A stretch of 64,000 nt of DNA from Flammeovirgaceae bacterium (GTDB lineage: Bacteria; Bacteroidota; Bacteroidia; Cytophagales; Cyclobacteriaceae): NCBI GenBank assembly GCA_024638265.1, contig JAHEKQ010000002.1:61922-125921 (forward strand), written 5' to 3'. Positions 46,864 through 55,622 of the stretch are shown here, piece by piece. The translations under genes and the position numbers were made by a program. Under the pieces are notes generated by a model, which made no database searches, was not told the DNA's origin, and saw nothing but the letters and a program-made list of their open reading frames with translations. Each line of letters begins with the position of its first letter. The stretch's first letter is position 1.

Positions 46864-47327
46864 TAACTGAACTTGTCTATTTCGCGTTGTTGATCCTTAG
46901 CTTTTAGGGATTCCCGTTTATCAAATATCTTCTTACCCTTGGCCAGGGCAATTTCAAGTTTTGCAAAGCCCCTTGAATTAATGAAGAGCTTTGTGGGAAC
47001 AATAGTAAGGCCTTTTTCATTTACTTTCTTTTCCAATTTTTTCAATTCCGTCTTCTTAAGTAGCAATTTTCTTGCCCGATCCGGATCGTGATTTTTAAAT
47101 GAGGCCTGTAGGTAAGGTGATATATGTATTCCTTTTACATAAAGCTCTCCATTACTGAAATAGCAATAGCCATCCGCAAAACTAACCTTGCCCTGGCGGA
47201 TAGATTTTATTTCAGTTCCTTCCAGCACAATACCTGCCATGAATGAATCCTGCAATTCATAATTAAACTTGGCCTGCTTGTTCCTGACTGAAACATTGGA
47301 TGATATTTCTCCCTTACTCTTTCCCAT
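46863..47327 (-). CDS. smpB: SsrA-binding protein
   Basis: A 154-residue SmpB that binds tmRNA for trans-translation of stalled ribosomes. Recognised by NKQAKFNYELQDSFMAGIVL, GTEIKSIRQGKVSFADGYC, KLLLKKTELKKLEKKV, GLTIVPTKLFINSRGFAKLEIALAKG (read in parts) and the basic tail KKIFDKRES. Overlaps the thioesterase-like gene by 14 bases. The partner ssrA gene is not seen in the window. Confidence 0.96.
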   Translation of the reverse strand: MGKSKGEISSNVSVRNKQAKFNYELQDSFMAGIVLEGTEIKSIRQGKVSFADGYCYFSNGELYVKGIHISPYLQASFKNHDPDRARKLLLKKTELKKLEKKVNEKGLTIVPTKLFINSRGFAKLEIALAKGKKIFDKRESLKAKDQQREIDKFS

Positions 47328-47721
47328 CTGTTCTTTTAGATTTGAACAATCGCTCTACAGCTGCCTTTTTTAGTAATTTCTGACCTGTTTTCCCAAATGC
47401 AATTCTTCTTTCACCTACAAAAGCCTCCCAGCTACAATCTAATCTACCTTTTTGAAACAACAGTACTTCTCCCGTGAATAGTACTTCCTCTCCGATAAAT
47501 GCAGAGTTTACATGATTAATTGAGAGGGAAGTTCCAATTCCTTCCTCATCCTCTTCGATAATATTAAGTATGAATTGTCGGGTGGTATACTCGGCGTCCC
47601 TTGCAAGTGCAAAGGTTGAATATACGGGATGTACCACTTCTCCATGAAAAGCCGCTACATCTTCCTCCCCTACCCGTCTGCTGTAGGTAATCTTATCACC
47701 AACTATAAGTTCACGTTTCAT
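47314..47721 (-). CDS. Hotdog-fold thioesterase-like protein
   Basis: A 135-residue protein with the alternating pattern of a hotdog fold: an N-terminal strand with ITYSRRVGEEDVAAFHG, a central helix around HPVYSTFALARDAEYTTR, and strands HVNSAFIGEEVLFTGEVLL and RIAFGKTGQKLL. It resembles acyl-CoA thioesterases of the FlK/YbgC type, but I cannot place catalytic residues with certainty. It lies one base from the stop-to-start junction with tsaD and overlaps smpB, so it belongs to the tsaD-smpB run. Confidence 0.6.
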   Translation of the reverse strand: MKRELIVGDKITYSRRVGEEDVAAFHGEVVHPVYSTFALARDAEYTTRQFILNIIEEDEEGIGTSLSINHVNSAFIGEEVLFTGEVLLFQKGRLDCSWEAFVGERRIAFGKTGQKLLKKAAVERLFKSKRTDGKE

Positions 47722-48726
47722 TTAAAAAACCAATCTTGCATCGGGCACGACCTCAGGTGATTCAAAAATCTGTTGCTCATATTGAAAATGAGCAGCCATT
47801 GCAATCATACCCGCATTGTCTGTGCAATATTCAAATTTGGGAATATAAACGTTCCAGTCATACTCAGATCCCAATCTTTCTACTTCAGACCTCAATCTAC
47901 TATTTGCCGCTACACCTCCGGCTATCCCTATTTCCTTAATTCCCATTTTATTGGCAGCGTTGACTAACTTTTCAATCACCATATTAACGAGATGCCTCTG
48001 GATACTGGCACAAAGGTCAGCCTTGTTACTCTCAATAAAATCTTCCGATTCCTTTTCCATATTGCGAAGGAAGTACAGAAAGCCGGTCTTAATTCCACTA
48101 AAAGAGAAATCAAAGTCGGGGATATCGGTACTTGGAAATGTAAACCTATCCGAAATTCCTCCCCTTGAATGTTTGTCAATCATGGGCCCGCCTGGATAGG
48201 AAAATCCGAGCATTTTCGCACACTTATCAAACGCCTCCCCAATAGCATCATCTTTTGTTTGACCAATAACTTTCATTTCCAGAGGGCTATGGACAACTAC
48301 TAATTGCGTATGGCCACCACTTACCGTAAGGCAGAGAAACGGGAATTGGGGAATTGGCTTTTCAATGAAATGTGCCAGGATGTGTGCTTTCATATGATGA
48401 ACTCCAATTAGAGGTATTCCCAATGAAAACGCCATTGATTTAGCAAATGAAGCACCTACAAGTAGTGAACCCAACAATCCCGGACCTTTGGTAAAAGCAA
48501 TCGCATTGAGGTCTTGGGTGCCGATACCGGCTGTTTCGAGACAATGTCTGACCACAGGGACTATAGTCTTCTGATGGGCCCTGCTCGCGAGTTCGGGAAC
48601 TACTCCTCCATAAATTTCGTGTACAGATTGTGTAGAGATCACATTATTAAGAACTTTACCATCGCGTACTATAGACGCGGAAGTTTCATCGCATGATGAT
48701 TCTATGGCAAGTATTGTTGGACCCAT
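47722..48726 (-). CDS. tsaD: tRNA N6-adenosine threonylcarbamoyltransferase
   Basis: Universal enzyme that adds threonylcarbamoyl to A37 of ANN-decoding tRNAs. From the ATG of MGPTILAIESSCDET the metal-binding histidines fall at H111 and H115 (HHMKAHILAHF), the same numbers as in Escherichia coli TsaD, which supports this start over one 21 bases upstream. Further motifs: FTKGPGLLGSLLVG, VSGGHTQL, GIAGGVAANSRLR. First gene of the minus-strand run; 12 bases separate its start from the divergent TamB-like gene. Confidence 0.96.
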   Translation of the reverse strand: MGPTILAIESSCDETSASIVRDGKVLNNVISTQSVHEIYGGVVPELASRAHQKTIVPVVRHCLETAGIGTQDLNAIAFTKGPGLLGSLLVGASFAKSMAFSLGIPLIGVHHMKAHILAHFIEKPIPQFPFLCLTVSGGHTQLVVVHSPLEMKVIGQTKDDAIGEAFDKCAKMLGFSYPGGPMIDKHSRGGISDRFTFPSTDIPDFDFSFSGIKTGFLYFLRNMEKESEDFIESNKADLCASIQRHLVNMVIEKLVNAANKMGIKEIGIAGGVAANSRLRSEVERLGSEYDWNVYIPKFEYCTDNAGMIAMAAHFQYEQQIFESPEVVPDARLVF

Positions 48727-48738
48727 TGAAGTATTTTT

Positions 48739-51700
48739 TTGGCGCAAGTTATCAAAAATAGATTTTTGAAAGTAACAGGTTCAATCCTGTTGGCACTACT
48801 TCTTTTCCCAGCGGTCCTGCTTGTGACACTGCAATTGCCCCCGGTTCAAAACTTTATTGTCAACTATATCTCCTACACTGTAAGTAAAAAGACCGGATTT
48901 CAACTGACCATTGAAGATGTATCTATTCGCTGGCTGGATGCGGGAGAATTTCAGCAAATAAAACTGCTTGACCCCGACAGCAATATGATGCTCGATGCGA
49001 ATTCTCTCTATGTTGACCTCAACATATGGAATATTCTGACTGGTGATATCATTGAAGAGGACAATATTGAGTTCGATACTACTACCATTTACCTGGCTCC
49101 GATTATAGTTGAAGACACAAACCGAGTACTCAATCTCAGCCTGTTCATACAGAGGCTCCGTAATTATGATCCCGATAATCCAACACCTACACCCGAAGGA
49201 AAGCTCATCCATCTTCACAGGGTAGCTGTGAATCACGGCAAGGTGGTCTTCAACGATTGGCAGAAGGATAGGCTCGAAAGTGGACTCGACCTGAATCATT
49301 TTACCATCTCTGATCTCCATACTGAGTGGAAGGAATTGAAAATTGATAAGGGGGTCATCACCGCCAACATCGAATTACTCTCCGGTATTGAGAGTAATAC
49401 GGAATTGGCCATAGAAAACCTCAGTTCCGGATTTTATTATGATAGTACTACTATAGATTTCCATGGATTAAACGCTCAATTTGGAAAGAGCCTGATCCGG
49501 GACACATTAGAAATACATTACAGGGATAAAGCGAATTTCAGAAATTTCAGGGATAGCGTAGAACTCCATTTGAATTTCGATAAATCTATACTTTACCAGG
49601 AAGACATTGCCAGGATAATGCCTCCCGGAAATTACCTACCCTACAAAATGGAATTATCGGGGAAGTTCAATGGCACCATTTCAAACTTCAAACTCGAAGA
49701 TTATACCCTTGCCTTTGGCAGATCAAGACTGGAGGGAACTGCAGGATTTACCGGGCTTCCCGATATAAGTGAGACTTTTCTCAACCTGCGATTCAAAAAT
49801 TCCAGGATCAATCCGGAAGATTTGCAGAATATCATATCTGTCAGGAACCAATTGTTATCGGAACTGGGAAATCTACAGCTCAATGGACGTTTTATTGGGT
49901 ATGTCAATGATTTTGTGGCCTTTGCTGAAATCGATACGCAAAACGGAAAAATCAACTCCGACCTAAATCTGAAAATACCCGAGACCGGTGAACCCACGTA
50001 TGCGGGTAGGTTGCAACTCAGGGATTTCAGGATGGGTGAATACCTCGATAATGAAGACATCGGCAGAATTAATTTCACGGGGAGTGTATTAGGTACATCC
50101 TTTAACCCCGAAAAGATCCGAATGGATCTTAATGGAGATTTCAATCTCCTTGAATTTAAGGACTATCCCTATCAAAGGATTTACGTCGATGGCCAGATAG
50201 CAAATAACTTTTACCAGGGGTATCTGAGGATCAATGATCCCAACCTCCAGTTCGAACTGGATGGAACTGTTGATCTTAGGAAAAAGGCTGAGAAGATTTC
50301 CATGATCAGCATCCTCAATCACATAAGTCTTAAACCGTTGGGTCTCTCAGAATCTGACATTATTGCACGGACCACGGCGGAACTTGACTTCAGAGGCCTT
50401 AGTATTGACGAAATTGTTGGTGAGATGAAATTCAAGGATTCGGAAATCCAGGTGGATGACCGATACATGAAAGTGGATTCTGCCAGCCTGTACTCCGAGT
50501 TCAGGGATGACTCCACCAAGGTAATGAAGGTGAGATCGGACCTGGCTGATGTTGATATTGAGGGAAAATACCAGTTGGTAACTGTTTACAAAAATCTTAG
50601 GGACCTTGTCAAAAAGTATAATCGAATTATACTTGATCCCGGTCTCGAAGATGATTCGATTCGGCTGGAACAAACTGAGAAGCCCTCTTATCTGAGCTAT
50701 AAGGTGAAGATTCATGAAATAGACCCGCTACTCAGCTTGCTCAAGGAAGATGTTCAATTATCTGAGATAAAAGAGTTGAAAGGGGAATTTGCCGCCGGTA
50801 AGACAACTTCCTTCAACCTTTTTACTGAAATAGATTCACTTAGGTATGGAAAATATGAATTCAATGATAACCTCGTTGAACTCAATATTTCGAGTGGCCC
50901 CGATACATTGTCCACGGCCGGTTCACTGGTTATTCAATCAAAAAAGCAGAATCTGGCAGGTATAAATTTAGAGGATATTTCCCTTAATCTAAACCTGGAA
51001 AAGCTTAACCTCGACTTTGACCTGAACGCGCGGCAGGAGCAATACAATAATTTTCTCAGCCTCAATGGTGACGTTAAATTTGGTAGCGTATCCACTATCG
51101 TGACCCTTGAAAATTCTTCGCTGGACCTGTTGGGCAGGCCGTGGCAAATTGACCGTTTAGCACGTCTTGAATTTTCAGATAGTAAGGTAGGTATCAGCAA
51201 TGTGATTATCAGCAACGAATTCCAGGGATTATTTGTAGAAGGAAATATTTCAAGTGATTCAACAGATCGGCTTACCATTCAGTTTGAAAGCCTGGGACTA
51301 CAAAACATTAATTCATTGATCAATAAAGACCTCTATGGATTTTTGAGTGGCTATATGAATATTTCCAACGTTTATGGAAATACCAAAATTGAGAATGACC
51401 TGTCCATACTTGAAATGTCCATTAACAATTACCCGGTTGGAGATGTGTTCGGTAAAGTTCTTTGGGATAAGGACAATAAAGAATTTGATCTCGATTTCAC
51501 GGTGGAGTATAACAAGGTACTCACCATGGATCTAAACGGGTACTACAGACCTAAGGACACAGAGGAACCCCTTTATCTGGATGCAAAATTGTTGAATGCA
51601 CCGGTTAACCTCCTGGAACCCTGGATTGGTAAATATTTTTCAAATCTTACAGGAACAGCGACCGGGGAGTTTCAGATAAAGGGAAGTACTTTTTCACCAC

Positions 51701-53295
51701 GTGTTTTTGGCAGGGGAAAGTTACTAGGAGGTAGCTTCCGGGTAAATTACCTGATGGTAGATTATTTCCTGGAGGGAGATTTTTCATTTTCAGAGAATAT
51801 AATATTCATGGATAATATTACCGTGAGCGACCGTTTTCAGAATTCCGGGCGACTCCTGGGAAGTATTGACCATGGGGGATTCAAGAACATGTCAGTCGAT
51901 TTACTCGGCAGGTTTAATGGGATCCAGGTGCTCAACACGTCGGCTGCTGACAACAGTCTCTTTTACGGACAGGGCTTTGGGACTGGCGATATAAGCTTTA
52001 AGGGACCCGTAAATAACCTCAGCATAACCGCGAACGCGCGCACTGAGAAAGGCACACGAATATTCATCCCCATCGGCGGAATTGACGATGTAGATACCCA
52101 GGACTTTATCAACTTCACCAGCTTTGCTGACACCGTTAAAATGGTTCGCCCCGAAGTGGATGAAATTGATCTGAAGGGAGTAACTCTTGATCTCAATATA
52201 GACGTCACCAATGATGCCTACGCTGAAATAATATTTGATATAAAAGCAGGCGACATTATTCGTGGACGTGGCAATGGAGACCTCAACCTCAGGATTGACA
52301 CGAATGGAGAATTCAATATGTTCGGCCCCCTGAATATCGACGAGGGGTGGTACAATTTTACTCTTTACAACCTAATCAATAAAGAATTTACTATTTATCC
52401 CGGTGGTAAAATTACATGGTATGGAGATCCCTACGAGGGCGTTATGGACCTTACAGCGAGCTACCGTCAACCTGCCTCCATTGCCCCCATTCTTGATCCC
52501 ACTTATGCTGAAAACCCTGATGTAAAGCGACTTTATCCGACGGAAGTAGTAATGGGTCTCACAGGGCCCCTTCTCTCTCCTGAGATTAATTTTGATATCA
52601 AGGCGGAACAACTTCCCAGGAACGTTTCCGGTACCAGCCTCGACATGTCGCTTGAATTTGAGTCATTTAAAAACCGTATTGACGAACAGGAACTGAAGCG
52701 GCAGGTATTCAGTCTTATTGTGTTGAAAAAATTCTCCCCGCCCCAGGAATTCAATACGGGTGGTGTAATCTCAAACAGCGTAAGTGAACTCTTTAGTAAC
52801 CAGTTGAGCTACTGGATGAGCCAGGTAGACGAAAACCTCGAAATAGATTTCGACGTGGACCTTACTACTTTCGACCAGGAGGCCTTCAATACTTTCCAGA
52901 TGCGTTTGAGCTATACTTTTTTTGATGGCCGTCTGAGGCTTACCAGGGACGGTACATTCATCAACCAGGAGGACGAAGTAGATCTAAACTCCCTCGCCGG
53001 TAATTGGTCGGTCGAATACCTGATAACTCAGGACGGGAGGGTTAAAGCCAGGGTGTATAACAGGAATAACTATGATAACCTGAACCTCTCCGAACGCAAT
53101 AATAATACCACGGGTATAAGTCTTCAGTACACCCAAAGCTTCAATGAGTTCTTCAAAGAATTGGGAAAGGTGTTCAAATCCAATAAAAAATCTAATGAAA
53201 AGGATCCCTCCCAGGTTCCTCCCCAAGAACCACCGGCGCTTCTTAACGAAGAGAATGAGGATAATCTTCGGAAAGGAAAAATGAATAAATTCTAA
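48739..53295 (+). CDS. TamB-like (DUF490) envelope translocation/assembly protein
   Basis: A 1518-residue AsmA/TamB-type protein. A TTG start near the tsaD promoter is assumed; a TTG at about 48766 is an alternative. An N-terminal anchor helix (~10-30) is followed by VQNFIVNYISYTVSKKTG, typical of this family, then ~1200 residues of repeating beta strands forming a hydrophobic groove. The C-terminal TamB (DUF490) domain (~1150-1480) includes GEFNMFGPLNIDEGWYNFTL and FSLIVLKKFSPPQEF. Such proteins bridge inner and outer membranes and are linked to lipid transport or barrel assembly. Ends in a charged tail. Confidence 0.9.
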   Translation: MAQVIKNRFLKVTGSILLALLLFPAVLLVTLQLPPVQNFIVNYISYTVSKKTGFQLTIEDVSIRWLDAGEFQQIKLLDPDSNMMLDANSLYVDLNIWNILTGDIIEEDNIEFDTTTIYLAPIIVEDTNRVLNLSLFIQRLRNYDPDNPTPTPEGKLIHLHRVAVNHGKVVFNDWQKDRLESGLDLNHFTISDLHTEWKELKIDKGVITANIELLSGIESNTELAIENLSSGFYYDSTTIDFHGLNAQFGKSLIRDTLEIHYRDKANFRNFRDSVELHLNFDKSILYQEDIARIMPPGNYLPYKMELSGKFNGTISNFKLEDYTLAFGRSRLEGTAGFTGLPDISETFLNLRFKNSRINPEDLQNIISVRNQLLSELGNLQLNGRFIGYVNDFVAFAEIDTQNGKINSDLNLKIPETGEPTYAGRLQLRDFRMGEYLDNEDIGRINFTGSVLGTSFNPEKIRMDLNGDFNLLEFKDYPYQRIYVDGQIANNFYQGYLRINDPNLQFELDGTVDLRKKAEKISMISILNHISLKPLGLSESDIIARTTAELDFRGLSIDEIVGEMKFKDSEIQVDDRYMKVDSASLYSEFRDDSTKVMKVRSDLADVDIEGKYQLVTVYKNLRDLVKKYNRIILDPGLEDDSIRLEQTEKPSYLSYKVKIHEIDPLLSLLKEDVQLSEIKELKGEFAAGKTTSFNLFTEIDSLRYGKYEFNDNLVELNISSGPDTLSTAGSLVIQSKKQNLAGINLEDISLNLNLEKLNLDFDLNARQEQYNNFLSLNGDVKFGSVSTIVTLENSSLDLLGRPWQIDRLARLEFSDSKVGISNVIISNEFQGLFVEGNISSDSTDRLTIQFESLGLQNINSLINKDLYGFLSGYMNISNVYGNTKIENDLSILEMSINNYPVGDVFGKVLWDKDNKEFDLDFTVEYNKVLTMDLNGYYRPKDTEEPLYLDAKLLNAPVNLLEPWIGKYFSNLTGTATGEFQIKGSTFSPRVFGRGKLLGGSFRVNYLMVDYFLEGDFSFSENIIFMDNITVSDRFQNSGRLLGSIDHGGFKNMSVDLLGRFNGIQVLNTSAADNSLFYGQGFGTGDISFKGPVNNLSITANARTEKGTRIFIPIGGIDDVDTQDFINFTSFADTVKMVRPEVDEIDLKGVTLDLNIDVTNDAYAEIIFDIKAGDIIRGRGNGDLNLRIDTNGEFNMFGPLNIDEGWYNFTLYNLINKEFTIYPGGKITWYGDPYEGVMDLTASYRQPASIAPILDPTYAENPDVKRLYPTEVVMGLTGPLLSPEINFDIKAEQLPRNVSGTSLDMSLEFESFKNRIDEQELKRQVFSLIVLKKFSPPQEFNTGGVISNSVSELFSNQLSYWMSQVDENLEIDFDVDLTTFDQEAFNTFQMRLSYTFFDGRLRLTRDGTFINQEDEVDLNSLAGNWSVEYLITQDGRVKARVYNRNNYDNLNLSERNNNTTGISLQYTQSFNEFFKELGKVFKSNKKSNEKDPSQVPPQEPPALLNEENEDNLRKGKMNKF

Positions 53296-53367
53296 TTTGA
53301 AATTAAAGTTACAGGGAATTGTCTTAGAACTCTCTGCTTGGTAATTTATGCATATAGAGTTACTAAT

Positions 53368-53808
53368 TTGTCGTTGCAATATCTGATATATGTAAGTATA
53401 GAATCCAGGCCAATGAGCCAGGACGACCTCAAGGATATCCTCCAGGATAGCAGGGAAAGCAATATATCCAAAGATGTTACAGGCATGTTACTCTATATTG
53501 AGGGTAGATTCTTCCAGGTCCTTGAAGGGGAAAAAGAGGCAATAGACGAATTGTATGAGCATATCTCCAGGGATGAACGTCACAGGGATGTCAACATCAT
53601 AACCAGGGGATATACAAAAAGAAGAATATTCAAGGATTGGTCAATGCGATACAGTTCCATATCATCCAAGGAATTTACAAGGCTTAGTGGTATTAAAAGA
53701 TTTTCTGATCTCCTCCGAATTAAAAAGCCTCAGCTTGAACAACAGGTTGTAATGTTCATGAACAAATTTTCCGACAAAACTTTTCCATCTCCCAGTTGGT
53801 GGTCATAG
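53368..53808 (+). CDS. BLUF-domain blue-light photoreceptor (short type)
   Basis: A 146-residue FAD-binding light sensor. With the TTG at 53368 as start (MSLQYLIYVS) the key residues fall at the exact positions of cyanobacterial Slr1694: flavin tyrosine Y8, N32, glutamine Q50 in RFFQVLEG, W91 and M93 in FKDWSMRY. The rest of the domain is clear (VTGMLLYIEG, SRDERHRDV). A frame open to 53338 would add ten residues before it. After residue ~95 only a short helical tail follows and there is no output domain, so it must act through a partner. Next genes are rnpB and a sigma-54 activator lacking a DNA-binding domain. Confidence 0.93.
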   Translation: MSLQYLIYVSIESRPMSQDDLKDILQDSRESNISKDVTGMLLYIEGRFFQVLEGEKEAIDELYEHISRDERHRDVNIITRGYTKRRIFKDWSMRYSSISSKEFTRLSGIKRFSDLLRIKKPQLEQQVVMFMNKFSDKTFPSPSWWS

Positions 53809-53832
53809 CACGCTGAACTGGTACATTTTTTG

Positions 53833-53840
53833 TAACTTTG
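53833..53840 (+). promoter_or_regulatory. -7 promoter element (TAACTTTG) of the RNase P RNA gene
   Basis: TAACTTTG matches the Bacteroidota consensus TAnnTTTG exactly and ends seven bases before G53847, the first base of the P1 helix, which is the expected spacing for transcription start. No TTG is present at the usual upstream distance; CTG trinucleotides stand there. Confidence 0.6.
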
Positions 53841-53846
53841 TTGCTT

Positions 53847-54216
53847 GAAATCTGAGTGTCTTATCGCTCCGTAAGGAGAGGAAAGTCCGGGCAACACAGA
53901 GCGACGTACCGCGGGAAACCGCGGGTTCTTTCTTTTAAGGGAAAGAAACAGATAGTGCCGCAGAAAATATACCGCCCGAAAGTGGAGCTTGCTCATACTT
54001 CCGGGTAAGGGTGAAATGGTGGGGTAAGAGCCCACCGCTTCTTAGGTAACGAGGAAGGCAGGGTAAACCTTGCGTGTTGTAAGACCAAATAACCGGCGTT
54101 TGAGGGCTGCTCGCCCGAAGCCGCGGGTAGGTTGCTAACTCCCATTGGGAAGATAAATGATAAGGCCATGAAGTGTTATGCTTCATGGACAGAACCCGGC
54201 TTATAGCTCAGATTTC
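53847..54216 (+). ncRNA. rnpB: RNase P RNA
   Basis: Catalytic RNA that trims tRNA 5' leaders. Hallmarks: conserved region GAGGAAAGTCCGGGC (53877-53891), the GGGTGAAATGGTGGGGTAAG and AGCCCACCG segment near 54006-54038, and the 3' conserved region ACAGAACCCGGCTTATAG (54189-54206). The ends form a perfect 10-base P1 helix: GAAATCTGAG (53847-53856) with CTCAGATTTC (54207-54216), which fixes both ends. Length ~370, normal for the bacterial A-type RNA. No strong terminator follows, so the transcript may run into the regulator gene 70 bases downstream. Confidence 0.96.
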
Positions 54217-54285
54217 ATTAATTGTTTAAAACTGCTAAATATTTCATGCGGGACGATGAAAAGTCCCCGGGGAAAGAACATTCAG

Positions 54286-55446
54286 ATGGCGAAAGTATTG
54301 ATCATAGACGACGAACAAAGTATACGTAACACACTAAGGGAAATCCTTGAGTATGAAAAGTATGATGTTGCCGAGGCAAAGGATGGTGAGGCGGCATTGA
54401 AAATGTTACAATCTGATAATTACGATGTCGCCTTGTGTGATATAAAAATGCCCAAGATGGACGGCATTGAACTCCTGGAAAAAGTCATGGACGAAGGCAT
54501 AGACACTCAATTTGTTATGATATCTGCTCATGGTACCATTGAAACTGCTGTGAATGCAACCAAAATGGGAGCCTTTGACTTCATACAGAAACCTCCAGAC
54601 CTGAACAGGTTATTGCTAGCCGTTCGGAACGCCCTGGATAAATCAAGCCTTGTCAATGAAACCAAGACACTTAAGAAGAAGATCAGCAAGTCACTCGACA
54701 TGGTGGGTGAATCACCCATAATGAAACAAATCAAGGATGATATTGAAAAAGTTGCTCCTACGGAAGCCAGGGTATTGATAACAGGCCCAAATGGGTCCGG
54801 CAAGGAACTCGTAGCCCGTTGGATTCATCAAAAAAGCAATCGTTCGAAATTACCCTTGGTTGAAGTTAACTGTGCGGCAATCCCGGCTGAGCTTATTGAA
54901 AGTGAACTATTTGGCCACGAAAAGGGCTCATTTACATCTGCCCACAAGCAGAGGATCGGGAAATTTGAACAAGCTAATGGCGGCACCCTTTTCCTGGATG
55001 AAATTGGGGATATGAGTCTTTCTGCCCAGGCAAAGGTGCTCAGAGCCTTGCAGGAAAATAAGATAAGCCGGGTAGGTGGAGATAAACAAATCAAGGTGGA
55101 TGTGAGGATCATTGCTGCCACCAACAAGGATTTGAAAGTAGAAATAGAAGAGAAAAAATTCAGGGAAGACCTATATCACAGGCTCAGTGTTATTGTCATT
55201 AAAGTGCCTCCTTTGAAGGAAAGGATGAACGATATACCACTTTTGGTTGAAAAATTCTTAGCTGATATTGCTGCTGAATACGGAACTAAGCCAAAAAAAA
55301 TCAAGAAAGATGCAATATCACTACTTCAAAAACACCAGTGGAGCGGAAACATCCGCGAATTGAGAAACGTGGTGGAGAGACTGGTCATCATGGGTAAAGA
55401 AGAGATCAATTCCCAGGATGTGAAGACTTATACAGATTTCGGCTAA
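54286..55446 (+). CDS. Sigma-54 activator (receiver + AAA+) without DNA-binding domain
   Basis: 386 residues from the ATG of MAKVLIIDDEQS; a frame open to 54178 runs backward through the RNase P RNA and is not used. Receiver domain (1-~120) with D52 (VALCDIKMP) and K102-equivalent in FIQKPPDL; AAA+ domain with Walker A GPNGSGKE, loop GSFTSA, Walker B LFLDEIGD and WSGNIRELRNVVERLVIMG. It stops 17 residues later at DVKTYTDFG, so the Fis-type helix-turn-helix of NtrC proteins is missing, as in Helicobacter FlgR. No adjacent kinase. The stop overlaps that of a convergent small lipoprotein gene. Confidence 0.92.
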   Translation: MAKVLIIDDEQSIRNTLREILEYEKYDVAEAKDGEAALKMLQSDNYDVALCDIKMPKMDGIELLEKVMDEGIDTQFVMISAHGTIETAVNATKMGAFDFIQKPPDLNRLLLAVRNALDKSSLVNETKTLKKKISKSLDMVGESPIMKQIKDDIEKVAPTEARVLITGPNGSGKELVARWIHQKSNRSKLPLVEVNCAAIPAELIESELFGHEKGSFTSAHKQRIGKFEQANGGTLFLDEIGDMSLSAQAKVLRALQENKISRVGGDKQIKVDVRIIAATNKDLKVEIEEKKFREDLYHRLSVIVIKVPPLKERMNDIPLLVEKFLADIAAEYGTKPKKIKKDAISLLQKHQWSGNIRELRNVVERLVIMGKEEINSQDVKTYTDFG

Positions 55447-55592
55447 TCGACGTTTTCGGCGTTCTGCTCAGTTTCAACAGGCTTTTTTACATCCTGCTTT
55501 GCATAAGTTGGGCAAGTATACTGGCTGCATGCAGACAGACAAACCAAAACTACGGCGACAATGAGAATTCTCTTCATGAGTACAGTTTTCAT
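55443..55592 (-). CDS. Small lipoprotein, 49 residues
   Basis: A short gene coding MKTVLMKRILIVAVVLVCL then SACSQYTCPTYAK and a charged tail KKPVETEQNAENVD. The hydrophobic signal with LSAC is a proper lipobox; the second Met (55577) gives a 44-residue version. Mature product ~28 residues with CSQYTCPTYA. I recall similar tiny lipoproteins with a YTCPTY core in Cytophagales, without function. Its stop (55443-55445) overlaps the stop of the convergent sigma-54 activator gene. Confidence 0.7.
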   Translation of the reverse strand: MKTVLMKRILIVAVVLVCLSACSQYTCPTYAKQDVKKPVETEQNAENVD

Positions 55593-55622
55593 AATTTAAC
55601 TATAACAAAAATAGAAAAAATT

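Noticed and set aside
46863..47327. tmRNA gene next to smpB
   Set aside because: Flanks of smpB are fully coding and no alanine-tRNA-like ends with a tag reading frame were found.
54178..54285. Upstream extension of the sigma-54 activator frame
   Set aside because: It runs through the 3' part of the RNase P RNA, and the receiver domain starts naturally at MAKVLIIDDE.
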